NCBI GenBank assembly: GCA_910588245.1
Contig: CAJUQP010000004.1
Coordinates: forward strand, 1-64,000
Length of the DNA stretch: 64,000 bases
Reading direction: 5' to 3'
Origin: an uncultured Muribaculaceae bacterium
GTDB taxonomy: Bacteria; Bacteroidota; Bacteroidia; Bacteroidales; Muribaculaceae
Under the pieces are notes generated by a model. It saw only the letters and a program-made list of their open reading frames with translations. It had not been told where the DNA came from and ran no database searches. Made by a program: the position numbers and the translations under genes. Shown here piece by piece: positions 53,099-61,988 of this stretch (position 1 is the first letter of the stretch; every line of letters begins with the position of its first letter).

Positions 53099-54601
53099 AT
53101 GAACGCGAACCTTAGCCTCACCCCCAACAGCGTAGTGGCATTTCTTCAGAAAAGTCCTGACATGATCACCAAGTCAGACTTGATCCGGTTCATAAAAGAG
53201 AACGGCATCCGGATGGTCAATTTCATGTATCCTGCCGACGACAACCGGCTGAAGACCCTTAATTTCGTAATCAATTCAGAGGAATATCTCGACTCCATAC
53301 TTACTTATGGAGAACGAGTGGACGGTTCAAGTCTCTTCCCATTCATAGAGGCCGGCAACAGCGACCTGTATGTGATACCGAGATATTCCACCGCTTTCCT
53401 CGATCCATTCGCCGAGATCCCCACCCTTACCCTCCTTGCCTCCTTCTTCGACAAAGAGGGCAAACCTCTCCACTCATCGCCTGAGTACACCCTGCGCAAG
53501 GCATGCGATGAATTCACCAAGACCACTGGAATGGATTTCTACGCCATGGGAGAGCTCGAATATTATGTCATCGCCCCGGACACCGGTCTTTATCATGCCG
53601 TCGACCAGAAAGGATATCATGAATCGGCGCCTTATGCAAAATTCAACGATTTCCGCGTGGAGTGCATGGATCTCATCGCCAAGGCCGGAGGCCAGATAAA
53701 ATATGGCCATAACGAGGTAGGCAATTTCACCCTTGACGGAATGATCTACGAGCAGAATGAGATAGAGTTTCTTCCCATACCGGCCTCAAAGGCTGCCGAC
53801 AATCTTATGATCGCCAAATGGATCATCCGCACGCTCGGATCGAAGAAAGGGTACGACGTGACCTTCGCCCCCAAGATCACCGCAGGCAAAGCGGGAAGCG
53901 GACTTCATATCCACTTCAAGATAATGAAAGACGGTAAGAACATGATGACCGAGGACGGCCATCTCAGCGACATTGCAAAAAAGGCCATCGCAGGCATCCT
54001 CGAGCATGCCGATGCAATAACAGCCATGGGCAACAAGGTGCCTACAAGCTATTTCCGTCTTGTTCCTCATCAGGAGGCACCTACATCGATATGCTGGGGC
54101 GACCGCAACCGCTCTGTGCTTGTGCGTGTGCCGCTGGGATGGACCGGAGAGGTCGACATGTGCACGCAGGCCAATCCTCTTGAGACTCTCGGCATATGTG
54201 AGTCTCCCCAAAAGCAGACTGCCGAACTCAGAAGCGCCGATTGCTCAGCCGACATCTACCAGCTTATCGCCGCGATGGTCGTGGCTGCAAGAAAGGGGTT
54301 TGAGGATCCCGACTCTCTGCGTCGCGCCGAGGAGATGTATGTCAGCGTGAATATCCACGACGATAGCAATAAGGAGAAACTCGCCCAGCTAAAATCTCTC
54401 CCCGACAGCTGTGCCGCTTCAGCTGACGCTCTGGAGCGCGACCGCAAGGTATTCGAGGAAAAAGATATCTTCTCTCCGCAGCTTATCAACGGAATAATGG
54501 ATAAGCTACGCAGATACCACGACGAGGATCTGCGCGAGAAGATAGATGCCAACCACAACAAAATGATGGAGGTGGTGCGCAAATACTGGCACTGCGGCTG
54601 A
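53099..54601 (+). CDS. Glutamine synthetase family protein (GSI-like)
   Basis: A 500-residue protein with the glutamine synthetase fold but distinct from GSIII. Motifs: the Glu-bearing MGELEYYVI, the metal/ATP-site TFAPKITAGKAGSGLHIHF, the NH4/glutamate-site SYFRLVPHQEAPTSICWGDRNRSVLVRVP, and ELRSADCSADIYQLIAAM. The equivalent of the adenylylation-site region NLYDLPPE reads NIHDDSNKE, so the regulatory Tyr is absent. It may be a real GS or a related gamma-glutamyl ligase acting on another amine; sequence alone does not decide. It has its own promoter and terminator. Confidence 0.85.
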   Translation: MNANLSLTPNSVVAFLQKSPDMITKSDLIRFIKENGIRMVNFMYPADDNRLKTLNFVINSEEYLDSILTYGERVDGSSLFPFIEAGNSDLYVIPRYSTAFLDPFAEIPTLTLLASFFDKEGKPLHSSPEYTLRKACDEFTKTTGMDFYAMGELEYYVIAPDTGLYHAVDQKGYHESAPYAKFNDFRVECMDLIAKAGGQIKYGHNEVGNFTLDGMIYEQNEIEFLPIPASKAADNLMIAKWIIRTLGSKKGYDVTFAPKITAGKAGSGLHIHFKIMKDGKNMMTEDGHLSDIAKKAIAGILEHADAITAMGNKVPTSYFRLVPHQEAPTSICWGDRNRSVLVRVPLGWTGEVDMCTQANPLETLGICESPQKQTAELRSADCSADIYQLIAAMVVAARKGFEDPDSLRRAEEMYVSVNIHDDSNKEKLAQLKSLPDSCAASADALERDRKVFEEKDIFSPQLINGIMDKLRRYHDEDLREKIDANHNKMMEVVRKYWHCG

Positions 54602-54653
54602 TCTCTTACTTACAACTGAACCATGAAATAGTATTTTTACACACCGAAAAACA

Positions 54654-54690
54654 AACCGCACGCGATTGTCTGACATCGCGTGCGGTTTTT
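54654..54690 (+). terminator. Terminator of the second glutamine synthetase gene
   Basis: Perfect 13-bp arms aaccgcacgcgat / atcgcgtgcggtt with an 8-nt loop, followed by five T residues. Confidence 0.85.
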
Positions 54691-54779
54691 ATTACAGTTC
54701 ACCCTGATTATAATCCTGCAGGGAATGCATTCGGGGATAAATTCCCCTGAGACCACCACAAAGAATCCTACCTCATCCT

Positions 54780-55490
54780 TCAGACCACAGTGTATGTCTG
54801 AAACGTGTCGGTAAGGAGGTCGAAGGTAAGCAACCGGCCAGAGAGGGTTCTTCCGGCACCCGTGAGATATTTGATGACCTCCGAGGCCTGAATGGAGGCG
54901 CACAAGGCGGCCGCCGGGCCCATCACCCCTCCTATTGAACAGGGCGCGATACCATTATCGGGGGCATCCGGGAATATCTCTGCGAATTTCCCGTCGCCCG
55001 GGGTGACAGTCATCACCTGGCCGCGGAAACCGGAGACTCCGGCTATGCAGCACGGCAGGGAAATCTTCTGACAAACATCCTCGACCATCGATTTTGAACA
55101 GGCATTGTCAGTGGCATCCACAATGAAATCATAATCGGAGAACAACCCTGGAGCCGATTCAACTGTTATCAGACTCTCTTCGACACGCACATCCACATCA
55201 GGATTAAGACCCGCGATAGCCTCAAAAAGCATCCGGGCTTTACTTTTCCCGGCGTCGGCTGTCTTGAAAAAGAACTGCCGCTGGAGATTGGAGATGTCGA
55301 CTGTGTCAAAATCGGCTATTGTCATATGCCCGATGCCGGCGCCTGCAAGCTGCATGGCTACCATCGAACCGAGCGCCCCGCATCCAACTATGAACACACG
55401 CGCATCGCGGAGGGCTCTCTGTCCATCCTCGCCTATTTCCTCCACTGCGATCTGGCGGGAGTATCTTATCTCAGATTCTTTATTCTCCAC
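54780..55490 (-). CDS. ThiF/MoeB/HesA family E1-like adenylyltransferase
   Basis: A 236-residue ubiquitin-activating-E1-like protein that would adenylate the C-terminal Gly of a small sulfur carrier such as ThiS or MoaD. It has ATP-site GCGALGSMVAMQLAGAGIG, FDTVDISNLQRQFFF, and DATDN. The two CxxC zinc-binding pairs of classical MoeB are absent. It begins 3 nt after the MscS-like gene ends and is the second gene of that operon. ThiS lies 8 kb away, so it may or may not be the partner. Confidence 0.88.
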   Translation of the reverse strand: MENKESEIRYSRQIAVEEIGEDGQRALRDARVFIVGCGALGSMVAMQLAGAGIGHMTIADFDTVDISNLQRQFFFKTADAGKSKARMLFEAIAGLNPDVDVRVEESLITVESAPGLFSDYDFIVDATDNACSKSMVEDVCQKISLPCCIAGVSGFRGQVMTVTPGDGKFAEIFPDAPDNGIAPCSIGGVMGPAAALCASIQASEVIKYLTGAGRTLSGRLLTFDLLTDTFQTYTVV

Positions 55491-55493
55491 AGC

Positions 55494-56612
55494 TCAACGT
55501 TTTGTCAGGCTCTCAGGCACATCCGCGATATGTATATCCATCTGCGGGAAAGGGAATGAGAAACCTTTCTTGGGAAGTTCCGTATAGAAACGCTCGTTCA
55601 TCCTGAAATATAGTCCCCAATATTGCGACGATTTTGTCCACGCCCTCACTGTGAGCACTATCGCGCTGTCGCCAAGCTGGTTTAGACCTACGAACGGACG
55701 GCCGTCGCGCTTCACCGGCAGCCCCTCGTTGATCGATAGCTGCTCCTGAAGTTTCTCCTTGAGCGCAAGCTGTTTCGCCTTACGTTTCATCTTCATGCGT
55801 GTCCACCAGCCGTAATGCTCTTGAGATGCAGGCTGAGGATCATCGCCAAGTTTACGCTGTGCCTCAAGTTCCGCCTCACGCTGGCGGCTGTCATCCTCGA
55901 TGTCGCCTTTGACCACATCCGGATCCTCCATGAGCATCTCCAGAATCACCTCTTTCGCACGGGCGTAATCATCGCCATATGAGAGTCCGACCGACCAGTC
56001 GACACGACGGTAATCCTCGCGGGAGTAGTTGTTGATAGATCCTGTCGACAGGCCGCCGTTGGGGATAGTGATCGATTTATTGTCAGGAGTATTGATAATG
56101 GTATGGAATATCTGGATCTCCTTCACAGTGCCCGTGAAACCCTGGGCCTCAATGAAATCACCCACCTTATAGGGTTTGAGAAGAAGGATAAGCACTCCTC
56201 CCGCGAAATTCTGGAGTGTGCCGCTCAATGCCATACCGATGGCGACACCGGCAGAAGCAAAAAGAGCCAGGAATGAACTTGTCTCTATGCCGAGAATGCC
56301 GATGATGGTGATGATCAATATGAAATAGAGCACCATCCTGATCAACGAGAGCACGAAAGTGGTCAGCGACGCATCGACGTGACGGTTGACCATTATGGAA
56401 TAGACCAGGTCGTAAAGTTTCTTGATAATGAACTTTCCGACATAGAATACGAGTATGGCGATAAGCAGCTTGAAAGAGAACTGCACCATCCCGTTGGCGA
56501 TATTCGAGATCGCATCATCAATACTCAACCCCTTCAGGGCATCTAAAGCGCTTTTGCCACTGTCGACATTGTCAGGCAATGGCACGACAGGCAAATCTTG
56601 TGTCTGTATCAT
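55494..56612 (-). CDS. MscS-family mechanosensitive ion channel
   Basis: A 372-residue inner-membrane channel that would open under osmotic down-shock. Three transmembrane segments lie roughly at residues 45-65, 82-108 and 112-135; the pore helix is rich in Gly/Ala (SAGVAIGMALSGTLQNFAGGV). The MscS beta domain follows (VGDFIEAQGFTGTVKEI; PNGGLSTGSINNYS). Compared with E. coli MscS (286 residues), the C-terminal domain has a charged insert of about 70-80 residues (about 235-310; DDSRQREAELEAQRK, MKMKRKAKQLALKEK). First gene of the MscS-ThiF operon. Confidence 0.9.
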   Translation of the reverse strand: MIQTQDLPVVPLPDNVDSGKSALDALKGLSIDDAISNIANGMVQFSFKLLIAILVFYVGKFIIKKLYDLVYSIMVNRHVDASLTTFVLSLIRMVLYFILIITIIGILGIETSSFLALFASAGVAIGMALSGTLQNFAGGVLILLLKPYKVGDFIEAQGFTGTVKEIQIFHTIINTPDNKSITIPNGGLSTGSINNYSREDYRRVDWSVGLSYGDDYARAKEVILEMLMEDPDVVKGDIEDDSRQREAELEAQRKLGDDPQPASQEHYGWWTRMKMKRKAKQLALKEKLQEQLSINEGLPVKRDGRPFVGLNQLGDSAIVLTVRAWTKSSQYWGLYFRMNERFYTELPKKGFSFPFPQMDIHIADVPESLTKR

Positions 56613-56836
56613 AGTTTTTATGTCTGTTTTCTGAAATCTTTAACAATCCAACATTCAAAATTCAAAATAATTAGTGTTGAAACTTAACATTTCACAGTTA
56701 AAATGTTAACAGTTCAGCTTATTCTAACCACTCTAAACGTGAATTACCCTTAAGATTTGTCAACCAGTATTAAGTTTCACAAGTATGATTCAAAATTCAA
56801 CATTCAAAATTCAACATTCAAAATTCAACATTCAAT
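56613..56836. repeat. Intergenic AT-rich repeats between the MscS-like and clostripain genes
   Basis: Three tandem copies of attcaaaattcaac (56788-56829), and related copies near 56649-56670. An inverted repeat ttaacattt / aaatgttaa (56684-56692 and 56701-56709) could be a regulatory site in front of the MscS gene. No gene is supported. Confidence 0.7.
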
Positions 56837-58063
56837 TTATTCTCCCCACACTCTTTTATACCAATCAAGAGTCATGAAATAATCATCTTTTTGCGATCCG
56901 GAATCCGGATCAAACAGATGGCATGATATGCCCGAATAATTATCCTGCGATATAGGGCGGAAATTGAAATCATATTCCGTCGCAGCCTTCCAGATAACAA
57001 ATTCCGACATCGCCTTGTTGAATGTTGAAATGTCGGCATCCTTTCCTGAAGCCTTAACCCTTGTCACCTGTCCGAAATCATAGAACGGACCGATCTTGCC
57101 ACGTGTGTATTTCTGCAAATCCCATTCTGAGGGCACGACCGACCCGGGATAGATCTCCCGGCATGCATCAGCGACACCCTCTATCTTCGACATATCCATT
57201 ACAGCCACAGTAGAGACACGCATGGAAGTGTCAGTACTTCCCGCATAATAATCGAAAAAAGCATTCGCGCCTCCCACAAGATCAGGAGTTTCCCTAAGGA
57301 AATAGGGCATTGTCAGGTGATATGGCATGCCTGGAGTAAAGACCTCCGTCGGATATGCCACGAAATAATCACACTTGTCGCGGAGTTCATAGGCCATCTC
57401 TATGCCGCTCATATAGCAAGCGTCAAACCATATGAAATCAAACATTCCGCCGGGAATAGCATCCGCCAATTCGTCGATATCTATCTGGTCATAATAACCG
57501 GGATTCTTTTCCTGATCATTGTCTGAGCCGAAAGAGAATACCATTCCCGAACCGGCAAACGGCGCCACCACCTCTTCCGAACGTGTGGAATGAGTGGAAA
57601 ACGACGGATCCATACCCGTGCCGTGCGACCAGAGTATAAGACCGTAATTCTCTGCCGGGCGCATCCGGGCCACGTCTGAAATCACCTGCGATATACGTCT
57701 GGGATCGGTGGAATATACACTTCTGTCGTATTCGGCGACAGTCGAAAAACCGTATGTGCCGTCGCTCTGGCGGGCTATCTCCAGAAGCCTCGGATTTCCT
57801 TTCCTCGCAACCTCATATACAAGCATCGACACCCCCTCCATATTCATCTTTCCGGCAGCTTCAAGCATTTCGTTCTTGTCGTCGATAAGATTTCCATAAA
57901 GGTTATTGGACGCTACAGCGTAGACAAGTACAGTCCGCTTGTTTGGACCGGATGGCTCGGCAGGGCCTTCGCTTCCGCCACATGAATAAAACAAAAGCGA
58001 CATTCCCACAGCAATGGCCGACAAGGAATAGTGTTTCAATCGGGTCAAAAAATACTTTTTCAT
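56837..58063 (-). CDS. Clostripain-family (C11) cysteine peptidase lipoprotein
   Basis: A 408-residue Arg-specific protease-type enzyme. The signal peptide ends in a lipobox with Cys28 (LLFYSCGG), so it is lipidated, with a Gly/Ser/Glu/Pro-rich stretch after the Cys that could serve surface export. The C11 catalytic dyad is visible: His147 in LILWSHGTGMD and Cys216 in FIWFDACYMSG. The C-terminal part carries the typical DYFVAYPTEVFTPGMPY. Classical clostripain is activated by autocleavage; the site is not evident. It is transcribed alone. Confidence 0.9.
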   Translation of the reverse strand: MKKYFLTRLKHYSLSAIAVGMSLLFYSCGGSEGPAEPSGPNKRTVLVYAVASNNLYGNLIDDKNEMLEAAGKMNMEGVSMLVYEVARKGNPRLLEIARQSDGTYGFSTVAEYDRSVYSTDPRRISQVISDVARMRPAENYGLILWSHGTGMDPSFSTHSTRSEEVVAPFAGSGMVFSFGSDNDQEKNPGYYDQIDIDELADAIPGGMFDFIWFDACYMSGIEMAYELRDKCDYFVAYPTEVFTPGMPYHLTMPYFLRETPDLVGGANAFFDYYAGSTDTSMRVSTVAVMDMSKIEGVADACREIYPGSVVPSEWDLQKYTRGKIGPFYDFGQVTRVKASGKDADISTFNKAMSEFVIWKAATEYDFNFRPISQDNYSGISCHLFDPDSGSQKDDYFMTLDWYKRVWGE

Positions 58064-58301
58064 ATCCTATACAACGAAAAAAAATCATTTCAATTATCCG
58101 GCATTGCCATTAACTTGATGCAAAATGCCCTGACCTTCCATTAAAGGTTTTCTGTCTGCACTTTTGTTTTCAGTCTGCACTTTTAAAGCATCCGTCCCTT
58201 GGAATGCCTTAATAATAGAATTAAAAATTGCCCGGCCATATGCTTTTTTAATGCTTTGAGACTAAAAAATTGAGTTTCGCCAGTTTTTTCTTTACTTTTT
58301 C

Positions 58302-58321
58302 ACATTTAAATGTTAAATTTG
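58302..58321 (+). promoter_or_regulatory. Palindrome abutting the -7 box of the two-component operon
   Basis: ACATTTAAATGT (58302-58313), a perfect 12-bp palindrome, is directly followed by TAAATTTG (58314-58321), a consensus -7 box. No TTTG -33 box is present at the right distance. The leader to the ATG is about 135 nt. Confidence 0.45.
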
Positions 58322-58462
58322 CACTTGAGTGTTAAAACCAGGATTTCGATTTAATAAACCATGTGCGTTTATAATTGTTAAATCTATGTAAGAAATATGG
58401 AATAAGGAGGAAGTGTCTTTTTACTCGGGCTGTTTCCACCCTGTTCCCATAAAGAATTTGAG

Positions 58463-60016
58463 ATGAAGAAATCGCTGATATGGCTTCTGACAATAGTTAT
58501 GTCGCTCACGTTCGGAGCGCTCCTATATTTCCAGATCATGTATCTTGAGAACATGGTCAAGATGAGGGAGGCGCAGTTTTCCGAGACTGTGATGCGCTGT
58601 CTTTCGTCAACTTCCTCTTATCTCGAGAGGAAGGAGACCCTGCATTTCCTTGAGGAAGACGTCAACATAATCGAATCGAGCCTCTATGACAATTCTTCGT
58701 TCAACCCCGACGGGGAGAACCTGAGCTACACCGTGGAAAGCCCCGACGGTACGGTCACTAAATACACGCTTGCGGCGGAGATCGACCGCTCCCGGCAGGA
58801 TCCGTCGAAGATGCTCTTCCCCTCCCCTACCGGAAGCATCGAAAGCCACTACCGCAACATGCAGGAGATTATAAGGAGCCAATACCTCTACCAGAAAGGG
58901 CTCCTTAATGAGGTTATCCTTTCAATTCTCCGCGAAGCCGGCAACCGTCCTGCCTTCGAACGCGCGGACTCGACAATCATAAAGAACTATCTCGCTTCCG
59001 AACTGGCAAACAACGGTCTCAACGTGCCTTTCGTCATAGCCGTGACAAGCAACAAGGGAGCGATACTCTACTCCACAGAAGGTTATTCCGACAGCCCCGA
59101 CGTCGACAAATACTCCCAGGTGCTGTTCCCCAACACCGACAGCCAGATTCGACTTAATGTCGAGTTCCCGACAAAAGACACATATATATTCTCCTCTGTG
59201 AGGTTCATAATTCCTACCCTCACCTTCACCTTGATCCTTCTCGTTATATTCCTCTATACGATAATTCTCGCTTTCCGACAGAAGAAGCTCTCAGAGATGA
59301 AGACGGATTTCATCAACAACATGACCCACGAGCTGAAAACGCCCATATCGACGATCTCTCTCGCCGCGCAGATGCTCAACGATGACTCGGTAAGAAAGTC
59401 GCCGTCATCTCTCAAGCATCTTTCGAGCGTCATCTCCGATGAGTCAAAGAGACTTCGCTTCCAGGTGGAGAAAGTGCTGCAGATGTCGATGTTCGACAAC
59501 TCCTCGGCCAATTTCAAGTTTGTGGAGCTTGACGCGAATTCGGTGATTCACAATGTAGTCCACACTTTCAAGATCAAAGTCGAGAAATACGGGGGATCCA
59601 TAACTACCAACCTCGACGCGGCGGATGCCGTCATAAATGTGGATGAGATGCATTTCACCAATATCATCTACAACCTCCTCGACAATGCTGTCAAGTATAT
59701 GCGGGAAGATGAGGAACCGAAGCTTTCGATCTCTACCTGCGATATCGACCCCGGACATCTTCAGATAAGAATAAGCGACAACGGAATAGGAATCCGCAAG
59801 GAAGACCTCAAGAAGATATTCGAGAAGTTTTATAGAGTCTCCACCGGCAACCGCCACGACGTCAAGGGCTTCGGACTCGGCCTGGCCTACGTCAGGAAGA
59901 TGGTGACCATCTTCAAGGGTACCATCAGGGTAGAGAGTGAGCTCGGCAAGGGATCGACTTTCATAATCACGATACCGCTCGCCGACAGCGCCGAGGAAAA
60001 ACAGGAAAAAGAATAA
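58463..60016 (+). CDS. rprX: Sensor histidine kinase, RprX-like
   Basis: Inner-membrane kinase of 517 residues. Transmembrane helix 1 is about 7-27, a periplasmic sensor region about 28-246, and helix 2 about 247-271. The HisKA domain follows with phosphorylated His289 in NNMTHELKTPIS, and the HATPase with FTNIIYNLLDNAVKYM, DNGIGI and GFGLGLAYVRKMV. The response regulator follows 20 nt downstream. The name is by resemblance to Bacteroides RprX/RprY; the stimulus is unknown. Confidence 0.88.
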   Translation: MKKSLIWLLTIVMSLTFGALLYFQIMYLENMVKMREAQFSETVMRCLSSTSSYLERKETLHFLEEDVNIIESSLYDNSSFNPDGENLSYTVESPDGTVTKYTLAAEIDRSRQDPSKMLFPSPTGSIESHYRNMQEIIRSQYLYQKGLLNEVILSILREAGNRPAFERADSTIIKNYLASELANNGLNVPFVIAVTSNKGAILYSTEGYSDSPDVDKYSQVLFPNTDSQIRLNVEFPTKDTYIFSSVRFIIPTLTFTLILLVIFLYTIILAFRQKKLSEMKTDFINNMTHELKTPISTISLAAQMLNDDSVRKSPSSLKHLSSVISDESKRLRFQVEKVLQMSMFDNSSANFKFVELDANSVIHNVVHTFKIKVEKYGGSITTNLDAADAVINVDEMHFTNIIYNLLDNAVKYMREDEEPKLSISTCDIDPGHLQIRISDNGIGIRKEDLKKIFEKFYRVSTGNRHDVKGFGLGLAYVRKMVTIFKGTIRVESELGKGSTFIITIPLADSAEEKQEKE

Positions 60017-60036
60017 ACAATCAAATATATACAATT

Positions 60037-60753
60037 ATGGACGACAAACTGAAGATATTGCTCTGCGAGGATGACGAGAACCTGGGCATGCTGCTCAGGG
60101 AATTCCTGCAGGCTAAAGGTTTCAACGCCGACCTATACCCCGACGGGGAAAAGGGATATAAAGCTTTTCTTAAAGGGAAGTACGACCTGTGTGTGCTCGA
60201 CGTGATGATGCCGAAGAAAGACGGCTTCACGCTTGCCCAGGAGATCAGGAATGTCAATGCCGAGGTGCCGATCATTTTCCTCACCGCCAAGGCTCTTAAG
60301 GAGGACGTGCTCGAAGGATTCAAGCTCGGTGCCGACGACTATATAACGAAACCATTCTCCATGGAGGAACTGGTGTTCCGTATCGGAGCCATACTCCGTC
60401 GCGTGAAAGGAAAGAAAGACAAGGAGATTACCCTCTACAAGATCGGGAAATACACTTTCGACACTCAGAAGCAAGTCTTGATCGCCGACGACAAGACACA
60501 GAAACTCACCACCAAAGAGTCAGAGCTTCTGGCCCTTCTCTGCTCTCACGTCAATGAGATTCTCGAAAGGAATTTCGCACTAAAGTCGATCTGGATTGAC
60601 GACAATTATTTCAACGCCCGAAGCATGGATGTATATATCACCAAACTCCGTAAACTCCTGCGCGATGATCCCAACATAGAGATCATCAACATCCACGGCA
60701 AAGGCTATAAGCTCATCGCTCCCGACACACACGCGGCCCAGGGGGCTGAATGA
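60037..60753 (+). CDS. rprY: Response regulator, OmpR/PhoB type, RprY-like
   Basis: A 238-residue transcription factor. Receiver domain 1-about 120 with acidic residues EDD near 11-13, phospho-acceptor Asp55 (LCVLDVMMPKKDG) and the conserved Lys in FLTAKAL. A winged-helix DNA-binding domain fills about 135-233 (SMDVYITKLRKLLRDDPNIEIINIHGKGYKL pattern). Partner of the kinase encoded 20 nt upstream. A strong terminator follows. Confidence 0.92.
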   Translation: MDDKLKILLCEDDENLGMLLREFLQAKGFNADLYPDGEKGYKAFLKGKYDLCVLDVMMPKKDGFTLAQEIRNVNAEVPIIFLTAKALKEDVLEGFKLGADDYITKPFSMEELVFRIGAILRRVKGKKDKEITLYKIGKYTFDTQKQVLIADDKTQKLTTKESELLALLCSHVNEILERNFALKSIWIDDNYFNARSMDVYITKLRKLLRDDPNIEIINIHGKGYKLIAPDTHAAQGAE

Positions 60754-60823
60754 CACGACACAGCCGGCTATCGCCCGCATCCCCGAATTCTCTCGGACGC
60801 CGCACCCACTCATAAAATATTTA

Positions 60824-60863
60824 CAGATAAGGACACCAAAAAGCTGTCCTTATCTGTTTTTTT
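60824..60863 (+). terminator. Terminator of the two-component operon
   Basis: Perfect 12-bp arms cagataaggaca / tgtccttatctg (60824-60835, 60845-60856), followed by seven T residues. Confidence 0.9.
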
Positions 60864-60865
60864 AT

Positions 60866-60873
60866 TAATTTTG
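60866..60873 (+). promoter_or_regulatory. -7 element upstream of plsC
   Basis: TAATTTTG immediately follows the terminator T-run of the upstream operon, 99 nt before the plsC ATG. No obvious -33 TTTG is present, as that region is the terminator stem. Confidence 0.4.
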
Positions 60874-60971
60874 CATATCTCATCGGCGTTCCCGGACACT
60901 CCGGAAAAACGCCGGAAATCCTGCAACGGCCTGAAAACGGCCCGCGCCTTATCTCCAGCTCATATCCGGAT

Positions 60972-61706
60972 ATGAAATATTTCATCTATAGAATCTACCA
61001 GTGGCTCATAGCAGCCCCGATCTTCATTGTGGCGACTTTCATCACGGCCGTCATCACGGCGGTGGGATGTCTTCTCGGGAACGCCGAATTCTGGGGTTAT
61101 TACCCCCCTCACGTATGGTCGAGGTTCTGCTGCCGTCTTGCGCTCGTGAGAGTCAAGGTGAAAGGACGAGAGAACATCAGCACCGACACATCCTATATCT
61201 TCGTCGCAAACCATCAGGGGGCGTTCGATATCTGGGCGATCTACGGATATCTTGACCACAATTTCAAATGGCTGATGAAAAAGCCACTTGAAAAGATCTT
61301 CATGGTGGGTTGGGCATGCAAGAAAGCTAAACACATTTTTGTAGACGATTCCAATATAAGGTCAATCAAACAGACCATCGAGGAAGCGGAGGAGACTCTC
61401 AAAGACGGAATGTCGCTCGTCATTTTCCCTGAGGGAAGCAGAACCTGGGACGGCCATATGATCCCCTTCAAGAGGGGAGCTTTCATGCTCGCCGGAGAAT
61501 TCAGGCTACCCGTAGTGCCGATCACAATCGACGGAAGCTTCGAGAGGATGCGTCGCGACACATACAACATCACTCCGGGTGAGATTGTACTGACAATCCA
61601 TAAGCCTATAACCCCCGGTGAAAACGGATTCAATACAAAACGCCTCATGGCAGACTGCCGGGAAGCCATCAACTCGGCTCTTCCATCAAAATATCAGGAC
61701 GCCTGA
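60972..61706 (+). CDS. plsC: 1-acyl-sn-glycerol-3-phosphate acyltransferase
   Basis: Acylates lysophosphatidic acid to phosphatidic acid at the inner membrane. One N-terminal hydrophobic segment (about 10-33) anchors the 244-residue protein. The HX4D catalytic motif is His81-Asp86 in VANHQGAFD, and the glycerol-phosphate-binding motif is FPEGSRTWDG (about 154-163). Single-gene unit between rprY and the thiamine operon. A role in ornithine or amino-lipid synthesis is also possible for such homologues. Confidence 0.93.
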   Translation: MKYFIYRIYQWLIAAPIFIVATFITAVITAVGCLLGNAEFWGYYPPHVWSRFCCRLALVRVKVKGRENISTDTSYIFVANHQGAFDIWAIYGYLDHNFKWLMKKPLEKIFMVGWACKKAKHIFVDDSNIRSIKQTIEEAEETLKDGMSLVIFPEGSRTWDGHMIPFKRGAFMLAGEFRLPVVPITIDGSFERMRRDTYNITPGEIVLTIHKPITPGENGFNTKRLMADCREAINSALPSKYQDA

Positions 61707-61790
61707 TCGGTCTCCTTATGAATTGACCGACGATATTTGCTTATAAAAGTGCAACGGCAACCGGCAACCGGCATCTATGATGTTTTTTAT

Positions 61791-61822
61791 TTTGGTTCTC
61801 TCAGATTTTTAGATTAACTTTG
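61791..61822 (+). promoter_or_regulatory. Promoter of the thiamine operon
   Basis: TTTG (61791-61794), 20 nt, TAACTTTG (61815-61822). Transcription would start near 61829, at the first bases of the TPP riboswitch. Confidence 0.75.
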
Positions 61823-61826
61823 TGCC

Positions 61827-61912
61827 TGAAGCAGGGGTGCCGCTATTGTTGAGGCTGAGATCATACCCTGTGAACCTGATGCGGATAATGCCGATGTAGG
61901 GAGCTTCACCCC
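61827..61912 (+). ncRNA. TPP (THI-element) riboswitch
   Basis: Contains the conserved blocks ggggtgcc, ggctgaga, taccc, gaacctgat, ggataatgcc and gtaggga in canonical order. P1 is tgaagc / gcttca (61827-61832, 61903-61908). The sequence cacccc (61907-61912) right after the aptamer is complementary to ggggtg (61834-61839) of the aptamer, a candidate switch. Predicted to turn off thiD-thiS-tenI/thiE-thiE when thiamine pyrophosphate is abundant. Confidence 0.93.
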
Positions 61913-61988
61913 CCGTTTGAATCAGTTTTCTGGTTTTTCCATTGGTATCGGTCCGGCGAAGGTTGAACCGAATTTAATATGTATGCTT

